A DNA stretch of 64,000 nucleotides. It comes from Spirosoma spitsbergense DSM 19989. Its GTDB lineage: Bacteria; Bacteroidota; Bacteroidia; Cytophagales; Spirosomataceae. Numbering within the stretch: the first letter of the stretch is position 1; each line of letters opens with the position of its first letter. The stretch lies in the NCBI RefSeq assembly GCF_000374085.1, contig NZ_KB893500.1, forward strand, positions 20,006 to 84,005, in the 5' to 3' direction. Of this stretch, positions 53,413-63,300 are shown one piece after another. The translations under genes were made by a program, and so were the position numbers. The notes beneath the pieces were generated by a model. That model worked only from the letters and a program-made list of their open reading frames with translations. It ran no database searches and was not told where the DNA came from.

Positions 53413-53943
53413 TCAAGCCCCGAATCCAAGCGTGATTAAAAGGGCCTGCAGTTCGTCGGGGCGCTGCGTACCGAAAAGAATTGTACCACCCGACTTTTTG
53501 GTTATCTGGAAACCAAGGTCACCCTTTGCGCCAAACTTCATATCAAACATCCGGCTACCTGGCCCAAACTTCATAATGTACGGTCTGCCCTTTGGTCTCT
53601 TCCGGGCATCGACAGTTCCCTTTGGGTACTCCCCGAAAAGTGTAAGATCCCGGACGAAAGCGCGGTCAATATGAAACCAGGAGATAGTCTGCCATTTTTC
53701 GAAGGGTTTCACACGGTAATGGACCCCCTGCTCGTCAATCCGGTACGTGGTTTTACCGAAAAATTTGATTATTATGTATAGGGCAAGTGGTAATAATGTG
53801 CCCAGCATAAATAAGTAATGTGTTGTCTCAACAAAGCGGGTGTTGGAACGAATCGACCAATACAAAACGAACGGCATGGCAACTACGAGGGCCGTCATAT
53901 ACCATCGCCATGGATTCTTTTGTGTCTCGGTGAAGGTTGGCAC
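53413..53943 (-). CDS. Two-helix membrane protein with PH-like domain, paralog 1
   Basis: 176 residues: MPTFTETQKNPWRWYMTALV, two helices, FEKWQTISWFHIDRAFVRDL, LFGEYPKG, then ITKKSGGTILFGTQRPDEL. It shares LFGEYPKG- and GTQRPDEL-type blocks with 52326-52856, so the two are recent paralogs. It lies 3 nt after the stop side of the secreted-protein gene and may share its transcript. Confidence 0.65.
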   Translation of the reverse strand: MPTFTETQKNPWRWYMTALVVAMPFVLYWSIRSNTRFVETTHYLFMLGTLLPLALYIIIKFFGKTTYRIDEQGVHYRVKPFEKWQTISWFHIDRAFVRDLTLFGEYPKGTVDARKRPKGRPYIMKFGPGSRMFDMKFGAKGDLGFQITKKSGGTILFGTQRPDELQALLITLGFGA

Positions 53944-53946
53944 GGC

Positions 53947-55209
53947 TTACGTTTTCTGCTTCTTCTTCTTAGCCGCCGGAAACAGGATATTGTTCAGGAT
54001 CAGGCGGTAACCGGCGGAGTTAGGATGCAGGTTCAGGTCGGTGGGTTCCTCGCCGATTTCGTGGCGGTAATCTTCGGGGTCGTGGCCACCGTAGAACGTA
54101 AAGAAGCCCCGGCCGTAGGGAGAATGAATATAGCGGGCTTCGTTAACGGCCCGATTTTCGGCCAGAACCACCACTTCCGGTTTGATGTACGCTTTTTTGA
54201 AGGCTGTTGTCTGCCCCATGAACCCTTTAATCACGTTCAGGTGATTCTGGGTCAGCATGGTGGGAATCGGGTCATACTTGGCCGAAAACTGAAACAGGGT
54301 AAAGTAGTCGTTATGCTCGCTTAGCCCCCGTTCTTCGGGCTGGTTATCGACGTTTGAGAACTCGATCAGGTACGGATTGGTATACACCTGAAAATCTTTG
54401 AAGGCAAACGTCTGACTATAATCCAGTTTGTTATTGGCATTGGGGTCGGCGGGGTCGCCATCGTAAAAGGAATCGACGATATCCGTATTATGGGCAGAGA
54501 GGGCAATATCGAAGGTATCGGTAGCATTACACATGGCGAAGAGGTACCCTCCTCCCAGCACAAAGTCCCGGATTTTCTGACTCACGGCCAGTTTTAGCTG
54601 AGGTACTTTGGTGAAGCCAAATTTCCGGGTGATGGCTTCCGCTTCATTTTTTTGGGCAATGTACCAGGGCTGATCTTTGAAGTGGAAAAATTTACCGTAT
54701 TGCCCCGTGAAATCTTCGTGGTGGAGGTGCAGCCAGTCGTACTCAGGTAGTTTACCATTCATCACCTCTTCGTCAAACACAACGTCGTAAGGTATTTCGG
54801 CATACGTCATCACCATGGTAACGGCATCGTCCCAGGGTTGCTTGGTTTTGGGCGAATACACGGCTACTTTGGGCGGTTTCTGAAGTTTTACGGCATCCAT
54901 GTTGGCATCGGGAGCCGCCACTTCGGCCAGTATCTGGCCTGCCTGGGCGTCCGAAATAACCTCATAACTTACACCCCGGATAACAATTTCGTTGACAAAA
55001 GCCTGCGTCTGGGGCATCATAAATGAGCCACCCCGGTAATTGAGCAGCCAGTCGATTTCGGTATCGTACACTTTCAGGACCCAAAAAGCAATTCCGTAGG
55101 CTTTCAGGTGATTCTTCTGGCTATCATCCATGGGAATCAGAATTTTAGAAGCCCACGCCCGGCCCGTCAGGCTCAGAATTAGGATAAGCGGTAACAGCAG
55201 CCGTTTCAT
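53947..55209 (-). CDS. Exported protein of the Bacteroidota family misnamed asparagine synthetase B
   Basis: 420 residues. Signal peptide to about AWA|SKILIP; the mature protein contains ILIPMDDSQKNHLKAYGIAF, HLHHEDFTGQYGKFF, FVLGGGYLFAMCNATDTFDI and ends with HPNSAGYRLILNN and a KKKK tail. It has neither the N-terminal glutaminase cysteine nor the ATP-pyrophosphatase motif of asparagine synthetase, so the inherited name is unsupported. The fold might be a Rossmann/glutamine-amidotransferase-like one (GGG and HH motifs), but I do not assign a reaction. Its promoter region faces the ABC permease. Confidence 0.7.
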   Translation of the reverse strand: MKRLLLPLILILSLTGRAWASKILIPMDDSQKNHLKAYGIAFWVLKVYDTEIDWLLNYRGGSFMMPQTQAFVNEIVIRGVSYEVISDAQAGQILAEVAAPDANMDAVKLQKPPKVAVYSPKTKQPWDDAVTMVMTYAEIPYDVVFDEEVMNGKLPEYDWLHLHHEDFTGQYGKFFHFKDQPWYIAQKNEAEAITRKFGFTKVPQLKLAVSQKIRDFVLGGGYLFAMCNATDTFDIALSAHNTDIVDSFYDGDPADPNANNKLDYSQTFAFKDFQVYTNPYLIEFSNVDNQPEERGLSEHNDYFTLFQFSAKYDPIPTMLTQNHLNVIKGFMGQTTAFKKAYIKPEVVVLAENRAVNEARYIHSPYGRGFFTFYGGHDPEDYRHEIGEEPTDLNLHPNSAGYRLILNNILFPAAKKKKQKT

Positions 55210-55280
55210 TGGTATCTGAGGTAAGAATGCTTGTGTTAGTTTTGTTATAACGAAAGATAAGCAATTATTGTGCAGGAATT

Positions 55281-55389
55281 AAAGAGTGAAAGTACGAAAG
55301 AGCGAAAGAGTGATAGCAAACAAGCCCTTCTTTCGCTCCGCACCGGTGGCCTGGTTTCACTCTTTCACTCATTCATTCTTTCGCTCTTT
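55281..55389. repeat. Full GAAAGAGTG inverted repeat before the ABC permease
   Basis: The left arm (55281-55321) is about five imperfect 8-nt units of the type GCGAAAGA/GTGAAAGA; the right arm (55354-55389) holds their complements and ends 5 nt before ATG 55395. It lies in the divergent gap with the secreted-protein gene. Confidence 0.8.
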
Positions 55390-55394
55390 ACCAC

Positions 55395-56633
55395 ATGAAT
55401 CTACTCGAAAACATACGGGAGGGGCTGCGTTCCATTGCCGGTAACCGGCTGCGAACCATTCTGACCTCACTCATCATTGCCATCGGCATTACGTCGCTGG
55501 TGGGTATACTGACCGCTATTGATGGTATTCAGGACTCGGTAAACAATAGTTTTGCCGGGCTGGGTGCCAATACCTTTAGTATTGTGGCCCGGCAGGATGC
55601 TTTCCGGCGGGGTGGCCGCATCCAGAAGCAGGATGCTCCTATTGATTATTTTGACGCCATTCAGTTCAAACGCCGGTTTCCGTACGGAGCCACTATTTCC
55701 GTTTCGACCGTTGTGGTGGGGGCAGCCCAGGCGAAATTTGGGTCTAGGAAAACGAATCCAAACGTGCAGCTTACCGGGGGCGACGATACGTATCTGGCGG
55801 TAAAAGGATACACGATTCAGAATGGCCGTAACTTCTCCCAGAATGACCTGAACTACGCGCTCAACGTCGCTATTATTGGCAGTGAAGTCGCTACTACCCT
55901 GTTTGAAAAGAAACTGAATCCGATAAACCAGCTCATTCGTGTATCGGGCAGGCAGTACAAAATCATTGGCGTCCTGGATAAAAAGGGGGGATTTTCCGGC
56001 GGGGGCGATGACCGGATTCTCCTGATTCCCCTGAACAACGCCCGTGCGCTGGCCGGTACCAGACAATTAACCTTCGACATCACGGCATCCGTTCCCAGTG
56101 TATCTGATCAGAACGAAGCCGTTGGCGAAGCAAGGGGCACCATGCGCCTGGTCCGGCGCGACCCGCTTGGGCAACCCGATTCGTTTGAGATAGACCGGGC
56201 CGATGAGCTGGCCAAACAAACCGAAAACATTACCGGCTACCTGCGCATTGGCGGGTTTGGCATTGGTTTTATCACCTTGCTGGGTGCGGCCATCGCACTA
56301 CTCAATATTATGCTCGTTTCTGTAACAGAGCGAACCCGCGAAATTGGCATCCGAAAGTCACTTGGTGCCACACCCCAGCGAATTCGCGAGCAGTTCCTGA
56401 TTGAAGCCATCGTTATTTGCCTTCTTGGCGGTTTAGGCGGGGTGATGCTGGGACTGGGTATTGGTAATCTAATTGCCTCGCTGGTTAGCCAGGGAAAAGG
56501 AGGATTTGTGGTTCCCTGGGGATGGATGGGTCTGGGACTGGTTGTTTGTGTATCCGTAGGCCTGTTTGCGGGTATTTATCCTGCCGTGCGGGCTTCTAAG
56601 CTCGACCCGATTGATGCCCTTCGGTACGAATAA
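55395..56633 (+). CDS. MacB-type ABC transporter permease
   Basis: 412 residues: helix 1 (about 22-42) with RTILTSLIIAIGITSLVGIL, a large periplasmic domain (about 45-280) and three C-terminal helices with VTERTREIGIRKSLGATPQR (the coupling helix) and PAVRASKLDPIDALRYE. Partner ATPase genes are not adjacent. The family exports small peptides/lipoproteins or works mechanically across the periplasm. Confidence 0.9.
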   Translation: MNLLENIREGLRSIAGNRLRTILTSLIIAIGITSLVGILTAIDGIQDSVNNSFAGLGANTFSIVARQDAFRRGGRIQKQDAPIDYFDAIQFKRRFPYGATISVSTVVVGAAQAKFGSRKTNPNVQLTGGDDTYLAVKGYTIQNGRNFSQNDLNYALNVAIIGSEVATTLFEKKLNPINQLIRVSGRQYKIIGVLDKKGGFSGGGDDRILLIPLNNARALAGTRQLTFDITASVPSVSDQNEAVGEARGTMRLVRRDPLGQPDSFEIDRADELAKQTENITGYLRIGGFGIGFITLLGAAIALLNIMLVSVTERTREIGIRKSLGATPQRIREQFLIEAIVICLLGGLGGVMLGLGIGNLIASLVSQGKGGFVVPWGWMGLGLVVCVSVGLFAGIYPAVRASKLDPIDALRYE

Positions 56634-56778
56634 TACAGCTGAAAAGCTGACACAGAACTTTCCAGCCAGGTTGACACCGGCTATGGAATGGGGCGATAAG
56701 TAACTTGTACCGGATTCCGACCCGGCAGAGAAAAGTCATACGAGCAAGTCGGTCCTCTTTTCAGCCAGGAAAGCTGGC

Positions 56779-59109
56779 TTACTCTGTTATGGAAACTGCA
56801 CTGATGGGCAGAAATACCGTAAACTGAGCACCCTGTCCGGGCTGGCTATGAGCAAGAATGGCACCGCCGTGGTTTTCGGCTACTTTCCGGCAAATAGCCA
56901 GACCAATGCCCGTTCCACTATAGGCACTACGGCTGTGTAATCGCTCGAAAAGCTGAAAAATGCGCTCCTCGTATTTCTCCTCAAACCCAATTCCATTATC
57001 GGTAACGTCGATAGCTACCCATGACTGACTGGCGCGATTCAGTACCGTGTCGGGCACGGATTCGGGTCCTACGGTACGGCTCTGTACCGTTACCTGGGGT
57101 TGTACACCAGAGCGGGAGAATTTCAGTGCATTACTGATTAAATTTTGAAATAACTGACGTAGCTGAAGCAAACTGCCATTGACCGTTGGTAGTGGCTGGC
57201 TACTGCTGCCAACAATTACCTGAGCGTGGGTTTCCGTAATGACTACGCTCAGGTCCTGCTGAATATCAGCCAACAGGGTTTCCAGGGCAACCGGCTGAAA
57301 CGGGTCATCCTGAGTAGCCAGTCGGGAGTAGGCCAGTAGATCCCGGATAAACACACCCATCCGCTCTGCCGACGACTGCATGCGGGCAATCATGTCCTGT
57401 CCTTCGTCTGGCAGAAGAGCACTATAATTCCTGACGAGAATATCACCGAATGACCTAATCTTCCGTAAGGGTTCCTGTAAATCGTGACTGGCTATGTAGG
57501 CAAACTGCTCCAACTGTTGGTTAGACTGTTTCAAGTCACCTACCAGCTTCTCGGCCCGCAATAGCGTTTGGCGCAACAGTGTCTGGTCATTAGCGGCTAT
57601 CACGATCCCATCACCCTGTTTAACAATGGACATATCAAACCAGCCATCCACGGCCCCATCGGCAATTTGCTGTTCAAACCGCTGCGGCTGGCCGGTCGTC
57701 ACCACATCGACGTACCGGTCAAAGACTCCGATTGACTTCAGGCTGGGCAATACGTCCAGCATGGTGCGGGTGGTTGTCTGATCCAGCGGGTGGCCAACCG
57801 CCCGGGCGTTGGCTTCGTTCTGGAGCAGATACCGAAAGTCGGCAATTTGGCCATTATTGCTCCGTATGGCTTCAAACAGCACAATGGGCATCTGGCAACT
57901 ATCCAGCACGCTCTGGAGCATAGCCGCCTGTTGACGAGCCTCCAATTCCACCCGTTTCTGGTCGTTTACGATGGAGTAAATCGAGATGATCCGATTCTCA
58001 TCGATGCGGGTGACCCAGTTATCGGTATAGTTATCGAATCGGTCCCGCTGATAATGCAGTTCGAAGTGTTGAGTCTGCCCCGTTGTCAGGGCCGCTAAAT
58101 AGGCCGTCCAGTACGTGGTTTCCTGCAAGCCGGGAAACAAAGACAGAATAGATTTACCCTCCAGTTGCGCTACTGACAACTCCGTGTCCCTACAAATGGC
58201 CTGACTTACCCGCACGTAGCGAAAATCGATAACAGCCCCGTTTTCATTCCGGACGGCTTCCAGCACGCACAACCCATTGGTAATAGATTTAAGCACATCA
58301 TCAAATATGAGCGCCTGTTCTTCAATCTGTCGGGCTGCCTGCTTACTGGCACTAATGTCTTTGTAATAGATAACGACGCCATTCAGCAACGGTATGATAG
58401 ACATCAGATACCAGCCTTCGTTATCATCAACCTGGTATGACTGTTCAATGCGTTGGGGCTGGCCGGAGTCGACTACGTCAATGAATTGCTGTAATACACC
58501 CATTTCCCTCAATTCCGGGAAAAACGTGGTGATCCGTTTCCCAATAACCTGGTCGGCGGAGAAACCAACAATCGTATCGCTGGCGGCATTCGTCAATTGG
58601 TACGTAAAGTCGATTACCCGGCCGTCCGGATCGCGGACGGCTTCGCAGTAGGCAATGGCTTCATCCATTGCATCCATAACGCCCTGTAGCAACCGGGTCT
58701 GGTTTTCTGTCTGCTGTTGCGCCTGTTTGGCCTCGTCAATATTCCGAAAGGTGGTGCATAAGCCGTTGTTCAGCGGGCGATTTTCTATACAGTACCAATG
58801 ATGCGATACCGGATGAAAATACTCAAAGTCGAAGGGAATCTGCTCCTCCACAACCCGACGAATCTGTTCAGCATGGGTCAGGGCATGGGGTGCCCATTCA
58901 TACAGCAGTTGGCTGGTGAGTTGCTCAACTGAATAGCCAATGATGGCCAGTGCCTGCGCATTTGCATAGTAGGCACGATAATTAACGATGATTCCACTGG
59001 TATCCCGAACTGCTTCGCTGGCAATTACACCCTGCGGTAAATTGGCGAGTAAATCGGCCAGTAAAGAAGGGGTTGGTGTGAATGAAGTCGTTAAGGATGA
59101 AGCGGGCAT
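56779..59109 (-). CDS. Cytoplasmic sensor histidine kinase with four PAS-like domains
   Basis: 776 residues from ATG 59109; a TTG at 59118 is the longer alternative. No membrane helix. Four PAS repeats (about 15-127, 142-255, 267-385 and 395-507) share the phrase EAVRNxxGxVIDFRY. A coiled coil leads to HisKA (His542 in [16 protein letters not shown]) and the ATPase domain with VTDNGIGFE and [12 protein letters not shown]. It resembles the GAF kinase at 28127 in its kinase core. No receiver domain. Convergent with the ABC permease. Confidence 0.88.
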   Translation of the reverse strand: MPASSLTTSFTPTPSLLADLLANLPQGVIASEAVRDTSGIIVNYRAYYANAQALAIIGYSVEQLTSQLLYEWAPHALTHAEQIRRVVEEQIPFDFEYFHPVSHHWYCIENRPLNNGLCTTFRNIDEAKQAQQQTENQTRLLQGVMDAMDEAIAYCEAVRDPDGRVIDFTYQLTNAASDTIVGFSADQVIGKRITTFFPELREMGVLQQFIDVVDSGQPQRIEQSYQVDDNEGWYLMSIIPLLNGVVIYYKDISASKQAARQIEEQALIFDDVLKSITNGLCVLEAVRNENGAVIDFRYVRVSQAICRDTELSVAQLEGKSILSLFPGLQETTYWTAYLAALTTGQTQHFELHYQRDRFDNYTDNWVTRIDENRIISIYSIVNDQKRVELEARQQAAMLQSVLDSCQMPIVLFEAIRSNNGQIADFRYLLQNEANARAVGHPLDQTTTRTMLDVLPSLKSIGVFDRYVDVVTTGQPQRFEQQIADGAVDGWFDMSIVKQGDGIVIAANDQTLLRQTLLRAEKLVGDLKQSNQQLEQFAYIASHDLQEPLRKIRSFGDILVRNYSALLPDEGQDMIARMQSSAERMGVFIRDLLAYSRLATQDDPFQPVALETLLADIQQDLSVVITETHAQVIVGSSSQPLPTVNGSLLQLRQLFQNLISNALKFSRSGVQPQVTVQSRTVGPESVPDTVLNRASQSWVAIDVTDNGIGFEEKYEERIFQLFERLHSRSAYSGTGIGLAICRKVAENHGGAILAHSQPGQGAQFTVFLPISAVSITE

Positions 59110-59211
59110 ATCGGACAAGATAATTTAACCCTGTAAAACTAAGAAAATGGATCAATCAACACTAACCCGAACGTGCGTGAACGACCCCACTACGATTCTG
59201 TTGAATTTTTA

Positions 59212-59243
59212 TTTGCAAAACCCACGGCCTGCGGCTACTTTTG
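59212..59243 (+). promoter_or_regulatory. tRNA-Leu promoter
   Basis: TTTG (59212-59215), 20 nt, TACTTTTG (59236-59243): the best match to the Bacteroidota consensus in the window. Start near 59250, about 42 nt before the mature tRNA. Confidence 0.8.
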
Positions 59244-59291
59244 CACCCACGTTTGACAAACGCATCCTGCCACTGGCGGGACGATTCTGTC

Positions 59292-59375
59292 GCCGGGATG
59301 GCGGAATCGGTAGACGCGATGGTCTCAAACACCATTGTCTGCAAGGACATGCCGGTTCGAGTCCGGCTCCCGGTA
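59292..59375 (+). tRNA. tRNA-Leu (anticodon CAA)
   Basis: 84 nt without an encoded CCA. Acceptor stem GCCGGGA / TCCCGGT; D-arm GCGGAATCGGTAGACGC; anticodon stem ATGGT / ACCAT around the loop CTCAAAC (CAA reads UUG codons); long variable arm TGTCTGCAAGGACAT; T-arm GCCGG-TTCGAGT-CCGGC; discriminator A. The island that follows makes it a possible integration site. Confidence 0.95.
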
Positions 59376-59380
59376 CAATG

Positions 59381-59429
59381 AACCCCTGTAACTACCTGTA
59401 TTTCAGTAGATTATAGGGGTTTTATTTTT
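59381..59429 (+). terminator. Terminator of the tRNA-Leu transcript
   Basis: AACCCCT (59381-59387) pairs with AGGGGTT (59415-59421), extended by inner pairs (CTACCTG / CAGTAG), followed by TTTTATTTTTG. Confidence 0.8.
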
Positions 59430-59581
59430 GTTACCGAAACCTTACCGAAACAAAAAGCACATTAGCCACTTTAGACCCTCAATTAGTGGCCACGCTATTC
59501 GAGAATTTAGCCGTACTTCTGGCTGAAACCCTCCCTGAATACTTTAATACCTATGTAACTAAATTTCATTTTCTGTACTAG
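59420..59581 (+). pseudogene. Possible remnant ORF at the start of the island
   Basis: A stop-free frame without ATG reads TETKSTLATLDPQLVATLF then ENLAVLLAETLPEYF before a TAG near 59581. The regular amphipathic pattern looks protein-like, but no start codon or family is recognised. Confidence 0.25.
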
Positions 59582-59595
59582 GGGTAATAAACGCT

Positions 59596-59905
59596 TAATT
59601 TTGACACCGTTTTCTTTTGGCGGGGCAACGGTTCACATAATTTGCCCCGTTCAACCCAAAAGCATTTAATCAGTCATTTTCGGCAATTAAATTGAATTAA
59701 ATTTCCCCAAAAAAGTAGTAAAAACTGCCTTAAACGAATCCAAATCAACTTTTTACACCTCTGCCTAAAAAAAATAGTCTGAATTTTACCACCGCTTTTT
59801 TTTGGTTAGTATAGCGGTTAAGGGGTGTTCATACTTTAGAGATTTACAACCATATACCCCCCTGAATTTTGGCACCGTTTTTTTTTGGTTATCCAAGCGG
59901 TTAAG
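59596..59905. repeat. Three hairpin repeats with compensatory stem changes
   Basis: Copies at about 59597-59634, 59778-59825 and 59861-59906 share AATTTT, CACCG, a run of T's, GG and then CGGTTAAGGG (the last in copies 2 and 3). The stems are ACCGTT/AACGGT, ACCGCT/AGCGGT and ACCGTT/AGCGGT (a G-U pair in RNA), with loops of 15-16 nt. The rest of 59430-59963 shows no gene apart from the weak remnant above. Confidence 0.6.
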
Positions 59906-59963
59906 GGTTGGACAAACGGTAGAAAGTTAACCTACCCCTCCCCCGCACATATGATGAAGAGGG

Positions 59964-60278
59964 TTATAAGTGCCGTTCTTTGCCCCGCTTAATTTGGTGG
60001 CAGTGGTGGCAAAGCGGCATCAGGTTTCTTTCGTCTAAGGGTTCACCGCCTAACCGGATCGGGGTAATATGGTCAACCATCTGAGCCGGGGTTAATCGCT
60101 TTTGATTGAAACAGTGAACGCATAGGGGCTGCTCCTGCAATACCCTTGCCCGTAGGTTGCGCCAACTGGCCATTCGGTAAAAGTTAACGGGTATGTCACC
60201 GTTCGGCTTCTGTTTTAATCCGGCTGTTTTTGGGTGAATCTTTAGCCAGGGCCTTCGTACTTTGGTAACGGTCGGCAT
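59964..60278 (-). CDS. HNH endonuclease
   Basis: 104 residues. Zinc-stabilised HNH: CVHC, then MVDHITPIRLGGEPLD, RNLMPLCHHCH and a basic end KRGKER. Proteins of this size occur in phages and islands, for example beside terminases; none is visible here. It faces away from the type IIG gene and lies after the hairpin repeats. Confidence 0.85.
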   Translation of the reverse strand: MPTVTKVRRPWLKIHPKTAGLKQKPNGDIPVNFYRMASWRNLRARVLQEQPLCVHCFNQKRLTPAQMVDHITPIRLGGEPLDERNLMPLCHHCHQIKRGKERHL

Positions 60279-60376
60279 GGGTGGTAATGGTTGTTTATGG
60301 TTAACTATGTGGGTGGCTGTTTGTAAATGGGCGTTGATTTCCTTTATTTGTCTGCCTTTTAAAGATACAAAAAAGC

Positions 60377-63300
60377 ATGCTGCTTACCATCCGCACACCG
60401 GCTGAATCCCTTGAAAAAACCTACCGCCTTCAATCCGCTAACCGGGAACAGGTTGAACGCTTTAAAAACAGTTACGCCAAACTATTGCCCCTCATCAATG
60501 AGAAGGAAAGCGAAGAAAACGTAAAGGATCATTTGATGGACTTTCTAAAGGAGGTCTATTACAAAGATGCCCACGTAGTAGCTCCAAAGGGTAAAACTGA
60601 TTTTGTGATTCATCTGGGTAAAGATGCCACGTCGCAAGCCGGGGTACTGTTTGAGGTCAAACGACCGGCAAACAAAGGGGAAATGATAACCCGGCAAAAC
60701 CTGAATACAAAAGCCTTTCACGAACTCTTACTATACTACTTTCAGGAGAGGGAACGAGCCAAAAACAGCGACCTTCGACACTGTGTCATTACCAACGTAT
60801 ATGAGTGGTTTATTTTTGACGCGGCTCTGATTGACCGGGTGTTTTACCGCAATGCTCACCTATCCAAAGAATACAAAGCATGGTCAACGGGGCAAAAGGT
60901 CAGCAAGAACAATGAATTGTTTTACAATGAGATTGCCAAACCCTTTTTATCGGAGTTAACCGACGAAATCCCGTTTACCTACTTTGATATTCGGGATTAT
61001 CAAAAGAACGTCTTAGACGCGGATAAGGTCAATGACAAGGCTTTACTATCGCTGTACAAAATCCTGTCTCCTACGCACCTGCTGAAGCTGCCAACGGCTA
61101 CCGACAGCAACCGGCTTAACCCGCAATTTTATACCGAACTATTGCACCTCATCGGATTGGAAGAGGTAAAGGAGGGGGGCAAAAAGGTAATCCGGCGTAA
61201 AGAAGTAGGTAAGCGGGATGAGGGGTCATTACTGGAAAATACTATTGTTCAGCTTGACATTACCAATAAACTCTTCCACTTACCGGATCGGGGGCAATAC
61301 GGGGCTACGACAGAAGAGCAACTGTTTAGCGTAGCCCTTGAACTCTGTATTACGTGGGTTAACCGGATTCTGTTTCTCAAGTTGCTGGAATCGCAGTTGG
61401 TCAAGTATCACAATGGTAATCCAGCATATGCCTTTTTGAATCAGGCAACGGTGGGAGACTTTGACGAACTCTTCAAACTGTTCTTTCGGGTGCTGGCAAA
61501 GAAACCCGCCGAACGGCAAGGGTCAATCCAAACCAAATTTGGTCGGGTGCCTTACCTGAACAGTTCGTTGTTTGAGATTACCGAACTGGAAGACGCAACC
61601 ATCAACATTAACAGCCTGGAAGATAGCCAGACGTTGCCCCTGTTGGCTAAAAGTGTGCTGAAGGATAATACGGCTTACCGGCATCAAAAAGAGTTGCCTA
61701 CGCTGCCTTATTTGTTCGCCTTTTTGGATGCTTATGATTTTGCATCGGAGAGCCGGGAAGAGATTCAGGAAAAGAACCGGACGTTGATTAATGCCAGTGT
61801 GTTAGGGCTAATCTTTGAAAAGATCAACGGCTACAAAGATGGTTCGTTTTATACGCCGGGATTCATTACCGAATATATGTGCCGGGAAACCATCCGTAAA
61901 GCGGTGGTGCAAAAGTTCAATGATGCAAAGGGGTGGAACTGTAAAGACTTTGCCGACTTAGAAGACAAAGACCTTGACCGCAACGAAGCTAACACCCTCA
62001 TCAATGAATTGCGCATCTGTGATCCGGCGGTGGGATCGGGTCACTTTCTGGTATCGGCTTTGAATGAATTGATAGCTATTAAGTCCGATTTAAATGTATT
62101 ACAGGACGAAACCGGTAAGCGGCTCAAAGGCTACACGGTAAGCATCCTGAATGATGAGTTAGTGGTAGAAGATGAGGAAAGCGAACCCTTCAGCTATGGA
62201 TTACAGGTTGCAACCAATAAACCCACGGCTGAACGGCAACGGGTGCAAAAGAGCCTGTTTAATGAAAAGCAGGTCATTATTGAAAACTGCCTGTTTGGGG
62301 TGGACATTAACCCGAACTCGGTTAAGATTTGCCGGTTGCGGCTCTGGATTGAACTGCTCAAGAATGCCTACTATACCGACGAATCCGGTTTTACCGAATT
62401 GGAAACGTTACCCAACATTGACATCAACATAAAACAGGGGAATAGCCTGTTGAGCAAATTTAGTTTAACCGAAGACCTCAGCGACGTATTCAGAAAGCAG
62501 AAGTTCAGTTTACGGTCATACAAAGACGCGGTAGCTGCCTACAAGAATGCTCCCAACAAAGAAGCCAAAAGCGAACTACAACGCTTCATCAACGACATAA
62601 AAAGCCAGTTCCGCGAAACGGTTATTAATCGCGACCCACGCCGGGCTAAACTGGCCAAACTACGGGGTGAACGTATCCTGCTGGATAGTGAATTGAGCAT
62701 CTTCGATACGGTCAAAGACCCGAAGCTGATTGCCTTTGAAAAGAAGCGGTACGACAAACTTATTGAAAAAGCAGAAACCGAAATTGCCGACATTGAAAAT
62801 AATACGCTGTATCGGGGTTCCTTTGAATGGCGGTTTGAGTTTCCCGAGGTTCTGAACGAAAGAGGAGACTTTGTGGGCTTTGATGCTATTATTGGTAACC
62901 CTCCTTATTTGAGTATTCAAGATTTAAAGAGATATTATAGTGATGTAACACAAATTTACAAAAACACCTATCTGACTGCTTCATCAGGGAATTATGACAT
63001 CTATTTATTATTTATAGAAAAGGGGCATCAATTACTAAATAAACTAAATGGTAACCTTTCTTACATTCTACCTTCAAAGTTTATGACAACAAATTACGGT
63101 TTAAATGTGCGCCAATTTTTAATAAATAAATCTGCCTTGAAAAGTATTGTCGATTTTGGTTATCATCAGATTTTTGACACTGCAACTACTTACACCTGTA
63201 TCTTATCAATTTCATCTATTGTAGAAAAACAAATTCGATATGCTAACATTGACCCCTTATCTTTAATAGAAAATAAAAATATAAACTTCAATCTAATTGA

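Noticed and set aside
53947..55209. Asparagine synthetase function for the exported 420-residue protein.
   Set aside because: No catalytic Cys2 and no SGGxDS motif, and the protein has a signal peptide.
59597..59906. CRISPR array interpretation of the three repeats.
   Set aside because: Only three degenerate copies with unequal spacing and no cas genes; the copies carry compensatory changes, unlike CRISPR repeats.
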